Below, in pieces: positions 8,375 to 17,077 of a DNA stretch of 64,000 bases. Numbering within the stretch: position 1 is the first letter of the stretch; every line of letters starts with the position of its first letter. The stretch lies in the NCBI GenBank assembly GCA_021821045.1, contig JAKACW010000010.1, positions 1 to 64,000 on the forward strand, given 5' to 3'. This DNA is from Pseudomonadota bacterium. GTDB taxonomy: Bacteria > Pseudomonadota > Gammaproteobacteria > JAADHS01. The notes beneath the pieces are model-generated. The model saw only the letters and a program-made list of their open reading frames with translations, searched no databases and was not told the DNA's origin. The translations under genes and the position numbers were made by a program.

Positions 8375-8674
8375 TTAGTACTTCGACCGACCAGCGTCGC
8401 GATTCGGCCCGTAATTCTCGACCAGATAGTCGAGAATCCGCTGCATATGCTTGTCTGGAAGGAAGTTGCAGCCCTGGTCGTTGATCATGTCACTGATCAC
8501 CCATTCCCAATGTTCGCGATTAAGGCGCTGCTGTTTAGGCAGCGCCGTAGAATGACAGGTGTTGCACACCATCTCAAACAACTCGACGTCCGAGAGGTCC
8601 GCCCAATAATCCTTCGCTTGGGCTAACACACTGGAACTTAGAACAAACAGAACAATTCCGAACCAAACTTTCAT
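8375..8674 (-). CDS. Small periplasmic mono-haem cytochrome c-like protein
   Basis: About 99 residues from the ATG at 8674. A signal peptide (MKVWFGIVLFVLSSSVLAQA) precedes one CXXCH haem motif in MVCNTCHSTALP. The remainder (LNREHWEWVISDMINDQG ... LPDKHMQRILDYLVENYG) resembles the small haem-binding domains that oxidise nothing themselves but pass electrons; the axial Met could be in DMIND or KHMQR. It is monocistronic, convergent with the histidine kinase gene, and its partner is unknown. The longer frame to 8713 would place a charged stretch before the signal peptide and is less likely. Confidence 0.75.
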   Translation of the reverse strand: MKVWFGIVLFVLSSSVLAQAKDYWADLSDVELFEMVCNTCHSTALPKQQRLNREHWEWVISDMINDQGCNFLPDKHMQRILDYLVENYGPNRDAGRSKY

Positions 8675-8786
8675 GCCATATCTGCGTCCGAGCCGCATCC
8701 TCAGGTAATCCAATTACTTATCGTACCCAGTTGGACTTTGTTTAAGCGCACCAGAAACGAGGGGTTCGCCCGCTGCGCAATTCACT

Positions 8787-8873
8787 CGGGGTCAGACCCC
8801 CAACGAATCGATTAATCGGGGGTCTGACCCCCGATGTTAGTCGTTAATCGGAGGCCTGACCCCCGATTAATCG
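8787..8873. repeat. Three palindromes of the GGGGTCAGACCCC type
   Basis: Copies around 8787-8801, 8811-8835 and 8843-8873. Each is a perfect or near-perfect palindrome such as CGGGGGTCTGACCCCCG, linked by GATTAATCGG-like spacers. This is a different family from the GTGGGAGCG REPs. It fills most of the 8675-9029 spacer; nothing coding is seen there. Confidence 0.8.
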
Positions 8874-9029
8874 GTGCTTAGGAAGCGGGGGGATGGCGCC
8901 GACAATATGGAGACGGCAGAAACCGTATTTAACGCGCTTCTATTGCGGATTTAATCAAGCCCGCTTCGAGGCTAAGATGCGTTACACAAAGGATTGTTCG
9001 AACATTGGACGGAATCAGGATATTTAGCC

Positions 9030-9548
9030 GTGACCACGACGTTAACCACTAACCGTGAAGACCACCTCATCGCCTGGCTGGCGGCGCTGGCCATTACCAT
9101 TCATCTCATTGAAGCCGCATTGCCCAGCCCCGTGCCGGGGATCAAGCCCGGCTTGGCGAATGTGGTGACCGTGGCGGCGCTGATGCTGTTCGGCTGGCGC
9201 GTGGCCGCCTGGGTCAGTCTGCTGCGGGTCTTGGTGGGCAGTCTCTTTGCGGGCACGTTTCTGTCACCCACGTTTGCTCTCAGTCTGAGCGGCGCGGCGG
9301 GCGCGCTGCTGATCCTCGGCCTGGCCTCGTCACTTCCCGGCGTGCGTTTCGGTGCGCTCGGTTACTGTATTCTCGCCGCCATGGCCCACATGACGGCGCA
9401 ATTTTTCGTCGCCTACAGCTTGTTTATTCACCACCCTGGATTGTTCACCTTGCTGCCGGTACTGATGACCGCCGCCGTCGTATTTGGCGCGCTTAGCGGC
9501 GTTTTGACTCAAACAGCACTCGGTTCACTGAAGGAGCCGCGCCCATGA
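9030..9548 (+). CDS. Gx transporter family membrane protein (HepI-like)
   Basis: About 172 residues, almost all hydrophobic, with five or six membrane spans. The family signature is near the N-terminus: EAALPSPVPGIKPGLANVVT, followed by RVLVGSLFAGTFLSPTFALS. Members are annotated as heptaprenyl diphosphate synthase component I or as small S-component-like transporters, and often stand beside NusG-II and ApbE genes; here those are 7 kb upstream. A GTG start at 9030 with AGGA nine bases upstream is preferred over a TTG at 8994. The end overlaps the tonB start (ATGA), indicating translational coupling. Substrate unknown. Confidence 0.75.
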   Translation: MTTTLTTNREDHLIAWLAALAITIHLIEAALPSPVPGIKPGLANVVTVAALMLFGWRVAAWVSLLRVLVGSLFAGTFLSPTFALSLSGAAGALLILGLASSLPGVRFGALGYCILAAMAHMTAQFFVAYSLFIHHPGLFTLLPVLMTAAVVFGALSGVLTQTALGSLKEPRP

Positions 9549-10453
9549 CGGCAGCCGTATACACCACCCGTCCCGTCACCGCCAATGATCGCTTCGGCAT
9601 CACATTGTTCTTCGCCATCATTATTCACGCGGTGATCATTCTAGGGGTTTCATTCGATTACAACCGCGATGACGGCGACAAAAAGGACACACTACCTTCG
9701 CTGGAAGTGACGCTGGTAAATACCCCGACCAACGACAAGCCCGAGCAAGCCGACTACATGGCTCAGAGCAACCAGGAAGGTGCCGGCAACACCCAGGAAC
9801 GCGTCCGACCCCAAGCGCCGCCGGAAGCCATGGCCGAGCCCGTGCCCTCCCCCGGCAACGCATCCCAGATCACGCCGCCCCAAACGCAGAATGCCAATCC
9901 CAAACCGGCGCAAACGGACGTACTGACTGTCGCCCACGCCGAAACCACGGTGCACACCGCGGAGGAAAACCCGGAAGAAGACTCGCCGGAAATGACCGCC
10001 GCGGAGCTAATTCGTAAAAGCATGGACATGGCCAAACTCGAGTGGGAACTCAACGAACTCAAGCGCGTCTATGCCGAAAAGCAGGACGTTCGCAAAAAGT
10101 ATCTTTTGCCCAAATCGGCCAGCGCCAAAGAAGCCGCCTACCTCGATGCCTGGCAGAAAAAGGTCGAACTCGTCGGCAATACCAACTACCCGGAAGAAGC
10201 CAAACGCCGCAAGCTCGCCGGAACCGTCTTGATGATGGTGGATATCAATGGCGACGGCAGCCTGGGCGATGTGCAAATCCTGCGCTCATCCGGCCACAAG
10301 GCGCTCGACGACGCGGCAAAGCGCATCGTGAAAATGGCGGCGCCATATCCGCCTTTACCGGAAGAACTAAAAGAAAAATATGACGTGCTGCAAATCTCCC
10401 GCGTCTGGCGCTTCCTGGATGGCAACACCTTGCGCACCCACGCCGCGGAATGA
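9545..10453 (+). CDS. tonB: TonB-family energy transducer
   Basis: 302 residues. A cytoplasmic N-terminus, one membrane anchor (about residues 18-38, FGITLFFAIIIHAVIILGV), a Pro-rich acidic periplasmic linker, and a C-terminal TonB domain with YPEEAKRRKLAGTVLMMVDINGDGSL, ILRSSGHKALDDAA and APYPPLPEELK. It transmits inner-membrane proton-motive force to outer-membrane receptors with ExbB/ExbD, which are not in the window. In Pseudomonas the equivalent gene sits between gshB and yqgE. Here it is preserved upstream of yqgE but coupled (4-base overlap) to the Gx-transporter gene instead of following gshB. Confidence 0.9.
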   Translation: MTAAVYTTRPVTANDRFGITLFFAIIIHAVIILGVSFDYNRDDGDKKDTLPSLEVTLVNTPTNDKPEQADYMAQSNQEGAGNTQERVRPQAPPEAMAEPVPSPGNASQITPPQTQNANPKPAQTDVLTVAHAETTVHTAEENPEEDSPEMTAAELIRKSMDMAKLEWELNELKRVYAEKQDVRKKYLLPKSASAKEAAYLDAWQKKVELVGNTNYPEEAKRRKLAGTVLMMVDINGDGSLGDVQILRSSGHKALDDAAKRIVKMAAPYPPLPEELKEKYDVLQISRVWRFLDGNTLRTHAAE

Positions 10454-10555
10454 CTGTCGGCTGGACAACAGCGCGCCATATCATTTACTGTAACCGCAAC
10501 AATCCGACGCGGTGTTCCGGCTGCGCGAAGCGGCGCCCGGGCACATCTGTATTAC

Positions 10556-10589
10556 GCGACTTTATCGCGGCCATGGCCGCTCCTACGAA
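10556..10589. repeat. REP variant of the GTAGGAGCGGCC type
   Basis: Reads in the inverted sense: a TTTATCGCGGCC arm, then GGCCGCTCCTAC. It shares the overall REP layout but has head GTAGGAGCG and stem GCGGCC/GGCCGC, like the form common in Xanthomonadales. Lies in the 10454-10638 spacer before yqgE. Confidence 0.7.
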
Positions 10590-10638
10590 GAGCGGCTTCC
10601 GATGAATCGATCAGAGGTTCCGTGCGGTCCACGAAGAG

Positions 10639-11202
10639 ATGACATCCACAAACGAATTCACCAATCATTTTCTCATCGCCATGCCGAATTTGGCGGATCC
10701 CAATTTCTTTCATAGCGTGACGTACATTTGCGAACACAGCCCCGACGGCGCGCTGGGCATCGTAATCAATCGTCCGTTGGATCTCACGCTGATGGAGGTG
10801 CTCGAGCACATGCACATCGCGCCCGAGACTATCGATCTGGGGCCGGGCACCGTCTATCTCGGCGGACCCGTACAACCCGAGCGCGGGTTTGTTCTGCACC
10901 GCCCACCGCGACGCTGGGACAGCACGCTGCAAATCACCCCTTCGTTGGCCGTCACCACGTCAAAGGACATTCTCGAGGCCATCGCCAAGGGCCAGGGGCC
11001 GGAACGTGCTCTGGTTGCCCTCGGTTATGCCGGCTGGGGCCCCGGCCAGCTCGAGCAAGAAATGGCGGACAACGCCTGGCTGAGCGGGCCCGCCGACGAA
11101 TCCATCATCTTCGACATCGAGCCTGAAAAGCGTTGGGAAGCCGCCGCCGCCGCCATGGGGGTAGACCTCTCGCGCTTGTCCAGCGATGTCGGTCATGCCT
11201 GA
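10639..11202 (+). CDS. yqgE: YqgE/AlgH family protein (UPF0301)
   Basis: 187 residues. It begins with the family signature HFLIAMPNLADPNFFHSVTYICEH and continues with GALGIVINRPLDLTL, GGPVQPERGFVLH and GYAGWGPGQLEQEMADNAWL, all typical of UPF0301. In Pseudomonas the AlgH member influences alginate regulation; the molecular function is unresolved. It overlaps ruvX by 17 bases (or is 8 bases from a second in-frame ruvX ATG), and this gene pair is conserved across gammaproteobacteria. Confidence 0.93.
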   Translation: MTSTNEFTNHFLIAMPNLADPNFFHSVTYICEHSPDGALGIVINRPLDLTLMEVLEHMHIAPETIDLGPGTVYLGGPVQPERGFVLHRPPRRWDSTLQITPSLAVTTSKDILEAIAKGQGPERALVALGYAGWGPGQLEQEMADNAWLSGPADESIIFDIEPEKRWEAAAAAMGVDLSRLSSDVGHA

Positions 11203-11599
11203 AACGCGCGTCCTCGGCTTCGACTACGGTTTGAAGAAGATCGGCGTGGCCGTCGGGCAAACCCTGACGGACTCCGCCACGCCGCTCAAAATCATCCCGA
11301 CCGTGAAGCGAGGCCAACCGGATTGGAGCGTGGTCGCGGAACTCATTCGCGAATGGCAACCCAACGCTTTAATCGTCGGGATCCCCTATAATATGGACGG
11401 CTCAGAACATGATCTGACCAAAGCGGCGCGCAAGTTCGAGCGCGAACTCGTCGCCCGCTTCAAACTCCCCGTGCATGAAGTGGATGAGCGCTTGACGACC
11501 GTCGAAGCACAAGAAGGCCGCGGCAAAGCCGGCCGCGACGAAGTGGATCACCACGCGGCGGCGGTAATCGTCACGGATTGGTTGCGTCGGCATGGATAA
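11186..11599 (+). CDS. ruvX: Putative pre-16S rRNA nuclease / Holliday junction resolvase RuvX
   Basis: 137 residues with an RNase H-like fold. Conserved motifs: GFDYGLKKIGVAVG (first catalytic Asp), IVGIPYNMDGSEHD, VDERLTT with the catalytic Glu, and the C-terminal DEVDHHAAAVIV Asp. YqgF/RuvX processes the 5' end of 16S rRNA in Escherichia coli and has been linked to recombination. A second ATG at 11195 would shorten the protein by three residues. It overlaps pyrR by 8 bases. Confidence 0.93.
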   Translation: MSVMPETRVLGFDYGLKKIGVAVGQTLTDSATPLKIIPTVKRGQPDWSVVAELIREWQPNALIVGIPYNMDGSEHDLTKAARKFERELVARFKLPVHEVDERLTTVEAQEGRGKAGRDEVDHHAAAVIVTDWLRRHG

Positions 11600-12110
11600 A
11601 TCCGCAAACAGCAGTATGGATGTCGAACCGCTGACAAAGGCGCTCGTCGACAAAATCCAGCAGCGCCTGGCCGCCAAGGGCATTGCAGACCCGGCCATGG
11701 TGGGCATTCATACCGGCGGCGCATGGATCGCCGAGAAGCTGCACCAAGCGTTGGCGTTGAAAACCCCGCTGGGCAAACTGGACATCTCGTTTTATCGCGA
11801 CGACTTCACCCGCGCCGGCATAAACCCACAGGTTAAACCATCAACGCTGCCCATGAATATCGACGACAAACACATCCTGCTGGTGGACGATGTGCTTTAC
11901 ACGGGACGCACGATCCGGGCCGCGATGAACGAGTTGTTTGACTACGGACGGCCTGCCTCAATAACATTGGTCGTGCTGATTGACCGCAACGGCAGGGAAC
12001 TGCCCATTCAGCCGGACATCGTCGGGGCGCACATGGATCTGGCGCCCCATGAGCACATAAAATTGCAGGGCCCCGCGCCTTTGCGGCTGATTCGCTCGAA
12101 CACTGAATGA
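11592..12110 (+). CDS. pyrR: PyrR-type uracil phosphoribosyltransferase / regulator
   Basis: 172 residues, type I phosphoribosyltransferase fold. The PRPP-binding loop is [19 protein letters not shown], and the family-specific SFYRDDF and ending [14 protein letters not shown] are present. In Bacillus PyrR attenuates pyr transcription by binding mRNA; in Pseudomonas the same gene precedes pyrB and has an apparent regulatory role. I saw no PyrR-binding attenuator upstream. It overlaps pyrB by four bases (ATGA). Confidence 0.92.
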   Translation: MDKSANSSMDVEPLTKALVDKIQQRLAAKGIADPAMVGIHTGGAWIAEKLHQALALKTPLGKLDISFYRDDFTRAGINPQVKPSTLPMNIDDKHILLVDDVLYTGRTIRAAMNELFDYGRPASITLVVLIDRNGRELPIQPDIVGAHMDLAPHEHIKLQGPAPLRLIRSNTE

Positions 12111-13087
12111 AAAGGGACAACATTCAACTCAACGACCAAGGCCGGCTGCGGCATTTTTTAACCATTGAGGGTTTGTCCCGCGCTCTATTGACCGAGATCC
12201 TCGACACCGCCGAGTCCCTCACCAGCGTGACCGAACAGTCCGTCAAGAAAGTCCCGCTGCTGCGCGGGCGCATCGTCGTCAATCTTTTCTTCGAGGCCAG
12301 CACCCGCACGCGCACGACGTTCGAATTGGCGGCCAAGCGTTTGTCCGCCGACGTGCTCAATATTCACATCGCCGGCTCCGCCACCAGCAAAGGGGAAACG
12401 CTGCTGGATATGCTGGCGAATCTGGAAGCCATGCATTGCGACATGTTCGTGGTGCGCCACGACCGAAGCGGGGCGGCTCATTTCATCGCCCGCCATGTCG
12501 CGCCCCATGTCAGCGTGATCAATGCCGGCGACGGCAGCCACGCCCACCCCACCCAAGCCATGCTGGATATGTTCACCATTCGCCGCCTCAAGGGGGATTT
12601 CTATCCGCTGACAGTGGCGATCGTCGGCGACATCATGCACTCGCGCGTGGCGCGCTCCCAAATTCACGCCCTCACCACCTTGGGCGTCAACGAGGTGCGG
12701 GTGATCGGACCGCGCACGCTCATTCCGCGGGACATCGAATCCCTCGGCGTGCATCCCTACTACGACATGAAGAGCGGGCTTCAAGACGTGGACGTGGTCA
12801 TCATGTTGCGGCTGCAGAACGAGCGCATGAGCGGCGCCATGCTGCCCAGCGAGAGCGAATATTACAGCCGCTACGGACTGACCGAAGAGAAGCTTTCCCT
12901 TGCCAAACCCGACGCCATCGTCATGCACCCCGGCCCCATCAATCGCGGCGTGGAAATCGCATCCAGCGTGGCGGACGGCCCCCGCTCGGTGATTTTGCAG
13001 CAAGTCACCCATGGAATCGCGGTGCGCATGGCAGTGATGTCGATGGCGCTGGGCAATCCGCCCCTGCGCCAGGAAGGAACGCCGTAA
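12107..13087 (+). CDS. pyrB: Aspartate carbamoyltransferase catalytic chain
   Basis: Catalyses carbamoyl phosphate + aspartate to carbamoyl-aspartate, the committed step of pyrimidine synthesis. 326 residues. Carbamoyl-phosphate motif [19 protein letters not shown]; also [34 protein letters not shown] and [16 protein letters not shown]; aspartate-binding MLRLQNERM and [12 protein letters not shown] near the end. The long N-terminus and lack of a pyrI regulatory gene fit the Pseudomonas-type class, in which PyrB forms a dodecamer with an inactive PyrC'. Shares an A with the pyrC' start (TAATG). Confidence 0.96.
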   Translation: MKRDNIQLNDQGRLRHFLTIEGLSRALLTEILDTAESLTSVTEQSVKKVPLLRGRIVVNLFFEASTRTRTTFELAAKRLSADVLNIHIAGSATSKGETLLDMLANLEAMHCDMFVVRHDRSGAAHFIARHVAPHVSVINAGDGSHAHPTQAMLDMFTIRRLKGDFYPLTVAIVGDIMHSRVARSQIHALTTLGVNEVRVIGPRTLIPRDIESLGVHPYYDMKSGLQDVDVVIMLRLQNERMSGAMLPSESEYYSRYGLTEEKLSLAKPDAIVMHPGPINRGVEIASSVADGPRSVILQQVTHGIAVRMAVMSMALGNPPLRQEGTP

Positions 13088-14361
13088 TGCGCCTTCATAT
13101 CCGCGGCGGCCACCTCATCGACCCGGCCAACAATGTCGATCGGCAAGCCGACATCTATATCGCCGACGGCAAGGTAGTCGGCATCGGCAATGCCCCGGGA
13201 CCGTTCACCGTCGATCAGACCATCGACGCCACCGGACATTGGGTGTGCCCGGGGCTGGTGGATGTGAGCGCCCACTTGCGCGAGCCCGGACAAGGACACA
13301 AAGCGACCATCGCCAGCGAAGCCCAAGCGGCGGTGCGCGGCGGCATCACGACCCTGTGCCAATCGCCGATGACGCGACCCGTCCTCGACTCGCCCGCCGT
13401 CGCCGAACTCATCCGGCAAAGAGCCGAAGCGACGCGAATGATTCGCGTCGTCACCCTCGGCGCGTTGACCCAGGGCTTGGAAGGCCAGCAACTGGCGGCC
13501 ATGGCGGCGCTGAAAGAAGCAGGCTGCGTCGGCGTAAGCAACGGCTGGAGTCCGATCGCCAATCCGCTGGTGCTGCGTCGCGCCATGGAGTACGCCGCGA
13601 CGTACGATCTGACGGTCTTTCTTCACCCGGAGGACGCGGCGCTGCGCAACGGCGGCTGCGCCCACGAAGGCGCGGTAAGCGTCCGGTTGGGTCTGCCCGG
13701 CATTCCCCAGGCCGCGGAAACCGTCGCTGTCGCCCGCGATATCGCCCTGGTCGAACAAACCGGCGTGCGCGCCCACTTCTGCCGCCTGTCTACCGCGCGC
13801 GCGGTGCAAATGGTGGCGCGGGCGCAGTTCGACGGCGTGCCTGTCACCGCCGATGTCGCCGTGCACCAGTTGCACTTAACTGAAATGGACATTGCCGATT
13901 TCAATTCCCAATGCCACGTGCGGCCGCCCTTGCGCAGCCTGCGCGACCTCGAAGGTCTGCGCCAAGGCGTGCTGCGAGGATCAGTCGCCGCCGTTTGCTC
14001 GGATCATCAGCCCCATGAACAAGACGCCAAACTTAAGCCCTTCAGCGACACCGAACCGGGCATCTCCGGTTTGGAAACATTGCTGCCTCTAACGCTACGC
14101 CTGGTCAACGACGGCATCTTGAATCTGCGCGATGCCATCGCCCGCCTGACCAGCGGGCCCGCGCAAATCCTCGGCATCGACGGCGGCCATCTTGCGGTCG
14201 GCGCGCGAGCCGACGTGTGCATCTTCGATCCGGACGCCGCGTGGGTCGTGGATTCGAATGCTCTCACCAGTCGCGGCCGCAACACCCCTTTTCATGGCTG
14301 GGAACTCAAGGGCCGCGTCACGCACACCGTGTTCGACGGCCGGCTCGTGTATGAGGGGTAG
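13087..14361 (+). CDS. pyrC': Dihydroorotase-like PyrC' (probably catalytically inactive)
   Basis: 424 residues, amidohydrolase fold, dihydroorotase (class I-like). The metal-ligand HxH motif expected in DVHAHLREPG reads DVSAHLREPG: the first His is Ser. The Lys site normally carbamylated is also unclear. Other conserved parts are kept: GGITTLCQSPMT, FLHPEDAAL, SDHQPHEQDAKLKPF and the C-terminal GRVTHTVFDGRLVYEG. In Pseudomonas the equivalent PyrC' is a structural partner of aspartate carbamoyltransferase, with the active dihydroorotase elsewhere. The frame extends upstream over pyrB, but the start at 13087 overlaps the pyrB stop and is the expected one. Confidence 0.9.
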   Translation: MRLHIRGGHLIDPANNVDRQADIYIADGKVVGIGNAPGPFTVDQTIDATGHWVCPGLVDVSAHLREPGQGHKATIASEAQAAVRGGITTLCQSPMTRPVLDSPAVAELIRQRAEATRMIRVVTLGALTQGLEGQQLAAMAALKEAGCVGVSNGWSPIANPLVLRRAMEYAATYDLTVFLHPEDAALRNGGCAHEGAVSVRLGLPGIPQAAETVAVARDIALVEQTGVRAHFCRLSTARAVQMVARAQFDGVPVTADVAVHQLHLTEMDIADFNSQCHVRPPLRSLRDLEGLRQGVLRGSVAAVCSDHQPHEQDAKLKPFSDTEPGISGLETLLPLTLRLVNDGILNLRDAIARLTSGPAQILGIDGGHLAVGARADVCIFDPDAAWVVDSNALTSRGRNTPFHGWELKGRVTHTVFDGRLVYEG

Positions 14362-14547
14362 CGTCGGTCAGCTTGACACCCCTCCGCTCACCACGGCGCA
14401 AGCTCTTGAAACCCATGGGGCCCGATGGTTGGCGCAGGCTTTGCAATCTGTCCAGGACCCTCTGATTAATTCAATTAGCGTAAGCACGGTTTCGGCGAAC
14501 TGAGCAGAGGTTACACAATGCGGTGCAACGTCCTTTGGGAGCCCATC

Positions 14548-14898
14548 ATGATGCATAGCCCTGCCAGTCAACCCCAGCCCTATCACCGCATCGAGCAGCG
14601 CATCGAAATTCCGGGCGCAGCGCTCTATTTGCAGAAAGAGCGTGTGCTGCCCACCTTCGGCTACTCGCCCGGAACCCTGCTCAACCTCAACCGCGGCGGC
14701 ATCGCCATCCGCTGCAAATGGCCCGCTCTGCTGCCGCTGCAGAAAATCAAGATGCGCCTTATTCACGATGGGACGACATACAACATCCGGGGCGTGGTGG
14801 CCTACCGCGCCGCGGCCGGCGAAGAGACTCAATACGGTGTGGTGTTCATCGATGTTCCGACCGAATTCGATCAGCTTATCAATCGCCACCTGGCGTAA
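14548..14898 (+). CDS. PilZ-domain-like protein
   Basis: About 116 residues from the ATG at 14548, which has GGGAG seven bases upstream; an ATG at 14518 is possible but less well placed. It shows a PilZ-like layout: an RxxxR-type element (HRIEQRIEIPG), then NLNRGGIAIRCKW resembling the (D/N)xSxxG element with Asn-Arg-Gly-Gly in place of the Ser, then a beta-rich tail (VVAYRAAAGEETQYGVVFID). If functional it may bind cyclic di-GMP, but the altered second motif makes this doubtful. Stands alone between pyrC' and uppP. Confidence 0.65.
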   Translation: MMHSPASQPQPYHRIEQRIEIPGAALYLQKERVLPTFGYSPGTLLNLNRGGIAIRCKWPALLPLQKIKMRLIHDGTTYNIRGVVAYRAAAGEETQYGVVFIDVPTEFDQLINRHLA

Positions 14899-15085
14899 CC
14901 TCAAGCCCCCGATTCATTCTCCCGCCCCTGTGGGCCCTTGCACCGCTGGGGTGGGTAGAGCACAATCGTGCTTCGTCGCAGATTGGCCTTAGGGGCCGCG
15001 AGTCCGAGCCCAACCCATCCGAAGGATATACTTGTTTCTCACGAAGATAATGCCGCTGTTTGTCGCCTGGACTTGGTAGACCCGA

Positions 15086-15883
15086 ATGGACTTCCTACTG
15101 CTGTTTAAAGCGGTCGTCCTGGGCATCCTCGAAGGGTTGACCGAATTCCTGCCCGTATCCAGCACCGGCCATCTCATCATCGCCAATGACGCGCTAAATT
15201 TCACCGGTGAGCAGGCGAAAGTCTTCGACATTTTTATTCAACTCGGCGCCATCCTGGCTATTCTTTGGCATTACCGCGCCAAGGTAACAACGGTCGCCAA
15301 GGGACTTGCCCGCGATCCGGCCGCGACTCGCTTCGTGACCAATCTCGCTATCGCGTTTCTTCCGGCCGCTGTGTTAGGTCTCCTCTTTCACAAGGCAATC
15401 AAAACGTACCTATTTTCCCCGGTGACGGTGGCCATGGCGCTCATCGTCGGTGGCATTGTGATTCTGGCCGTTGAGCACTTGAAGCCCGCACCCCGCATCG
15501 ACAGCGTCGATGCCATGACGTGGCGCGATGCGCTAAAAGTCGGCGTCGCCCAAAGCTTCGCCTTGTTCCCCGGCGTGTCCCGCTCCGGCGCGACCATCAT
15601 GGGCGGATTGATTTTCGGCTTGTCGCGCACCGCCGCCACGGAGTTCTCCTTCTTTCTCGCCATCCCGACGATGTTGGCGGCGACATCCTATGACCTGCTG
15701 AAGAACCTGAGCATCCTGCACTCGGAAGACATCCCGATTTTCGCGGCGGGATTTGTTTTCGCGTTCATCAGCGCGCGCATCGTGGTCAAGACGTTTCTGA
15801 TCTATGTCGCGAAACACGACTTCAAACCATTCGCCTACTATCGCATCGTGCTGGGCGCCTTGGTTTTGTGGTATTTCACATGA
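15086..15883 (+). CDS. uppP: Undecaprenyl-diphosphatase
   Basis: Removes a phosphate from undecaprenyl diphosphate so the lipid carrier of peptidoglycan and O-antigen synthesis can be reused. 265 residues with about eight membrane segments. Both active-site motifs are intact: [17 protein letters not shown] near the N-terminus and [14 protein letters not shown] in the middle. Overexpression of this family gives bacitracin tolerance, hence the older name bacA. The preceding 187-base spacer shows no gene. Confidence 0.96.
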   Translation: MDFLLLFKAVVLGILEGLTEFLPVSSTGHLIIANDALNFTGEQAKVFDIFIQLGAILAILWHYRAKVTTVAKGLARDPAATRFVTNLAIAFLPAAVLGLLFHKAIKTYLFSPVTVAMALIVGGIVILAVEHLKPAPRIDSVDAMTWRDALKVGVAQSFALFPGVSRSGATIMGGLIFGLSRTAATEFSFFLAIPTMLAATSYDLLKNLSILHSEDIPIFAAGFVFAFISARIVVKTFLIYVAKHDFKPFAYYRIVLGALVLWYFT

Positions 15884-15952
15884 ACCGGTTTCCATCGCCG
15901 CAGCGCGGGCGATATAATTCCTTGCGCGAAAACATCCGCGGATATAAATCCT

Positions 15953-16834
15953 ATGACCATTGACCGCCCCCATCGCGACACGATCTTCGTCGAAGAAGCT
16001 GAGGTATTGGCTCAGGACGCCTACCCCGGCGATCAATTCGTGTTGCGGGTGCGGGCGCCGGAAATTGCCCGCACCGCGCTGCCTGGAAGTTTCGCTCACA
16101 TTCAGTGCGATCCTGCGTTGCCCATGCGCCGCCCGCTGTCGATCATGCGGGTAGACCGCAAATCCGGCGCGGTGGAATTCTTATATAAGACCGTCGGCCA
16201 CGGCACCGCGCTGCTCAGCCGGCGCACACCGGGTGACACGGTCAGCATGATCGGCCCCATCGGTGTGCCCTTCACGCTGCGCGCCGATCGCACACGGCCA
16301 TTGTTGATCGGCGGCGGCGTCGGCATTCCGCCCATGGTGTTCGTCGCCGACGCGCTGCGCCAACAGTTTCCCGACCATAATCCGCTGGTGTTGATGGGCT
16401 CGGAAGTGCCGTTTCCCTTCAGCGCCCGCCCTTCGCACTTGTTGGTGGCCGGTGTACCCAACGGTGTGATCGCCGCCATGCCGTTGATGGAAGATTGGGG
16501 CATCGCCAGCCGCTTGGCCAGCCGGCAAGGCTATCCCGGCTGTTTCGACGGCTACATCACCGATCTGGCCCGCTATTGGCTCGACGCCCTGGATAGCGAG
16601 CAGCGGCGCACCGTGGAAATTTACGCCTGCGGACCCCATCCCATGTTGGAAGCCACGGTGAAACTCGCCCGCGAATACGACATCCCCTGCCAAGTGTCGC
16701 TGGAAGAATTCATGGCCTGCGCCGTCGGCGGCTGCGCCGGTTGCGCGGTGCGGCTCAACACGCCGAGCGGTCCGGCGATGAAACGCGTGTGCGTCGACGG
16801 GCCGGTGTTCGACGGCTATCAGGTGGAGTTTTAG
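15953..16834 (+). CDS. pyrK: Dihydroorotate dehydrogenase electron-transfer subunit-like (PyrK)
   Basis: 293 residues, ferredoxin-NADP reductase superfamily. FAD domain with MRRPLSIMRV; NAD(P) domain with LLIGGGVGIPPMVFVAD and IYACGPHPMLEA; C-terminal [2Fe-2S] domain with cysteines in CAVGGCAGCAV and, 13 residues later, MKRVC. PyrK feeds electrons from dihydroorotate dehydrogenase 1B (PyrD) to NAD. No class 1B pyrD is in the window, although pyrR-pyrB-pyrC' lie 2 kb upstream. It may serve an unlinked PyrD or another flavoprotein. The end of the gene is followed directly by REPs. Confidence 0.85.
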   Translation: MTIDRPHRDTIFVEEAEVLAQDAYPGDQFVLRVRAPEIARTALPGSFAHIQCDPALPMRRPLSIMRVDRKSGAVEFLYKTVGHGTALLSRRTPGDTVSMIGPIGVPFTLRADRTRPLLIGGGVGIPPMVFVADALRQQFPDHNPLVLMGSEVPFPFSARPSHLLVAGVPNGVIAAMPLMEDWGIASRLASRQGYPGCFDGYITDLARYWLDALDSEQRRTVEIYACGPHPMLEATVKLAREYDIPCQVSLEEFMACAVGGCAGCAVRLNTPSGPAMKRVCVDGPVFDGYQVEF

Positions 16835-16844
16835 GAGAGAGGGA

Positions 16845-16907
16845 ATCGCGGAATGATCCGCTCCCACCAAAACTCGCCAAGGATGTGGGAGCGGATCATT
16901 CCGCGAT
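16845..16907. repeat. REP pair, both GCGGA/TCCGC type
   Basis: Inverted copy 16845-16867 and direct copy 16885-16907, in tail-outward order (opposite to most pairs here). The remaining spacer to 17077 has a GGGAC/GTCCC arm pair (about 17027-17042) and nothing coding. Confidence 0.88.
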
Positions 16908-17077
16908 TCTTCCGTTACCATTCCCTAACTTGTCCACCACCACCCCCCGGATTCTACGGGGCCTGTAGCAACCTTTCCCTAATTGTTGAAGCCCATCGGC
17001 CGGCCTAATTTGAAAGTGTGGACGGGACATTTTCTTTGTCCCCTGGTAATTCCACCAGATTTCTAGGGACGTGTCCT

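Noticed and set aside
12436-13086. Upstream extension of the pyrC' frame to give a 641-residue fusion
   Set aside because: It overlaps pyrB completely in another frame; the overlapping start at 13087 is standard.
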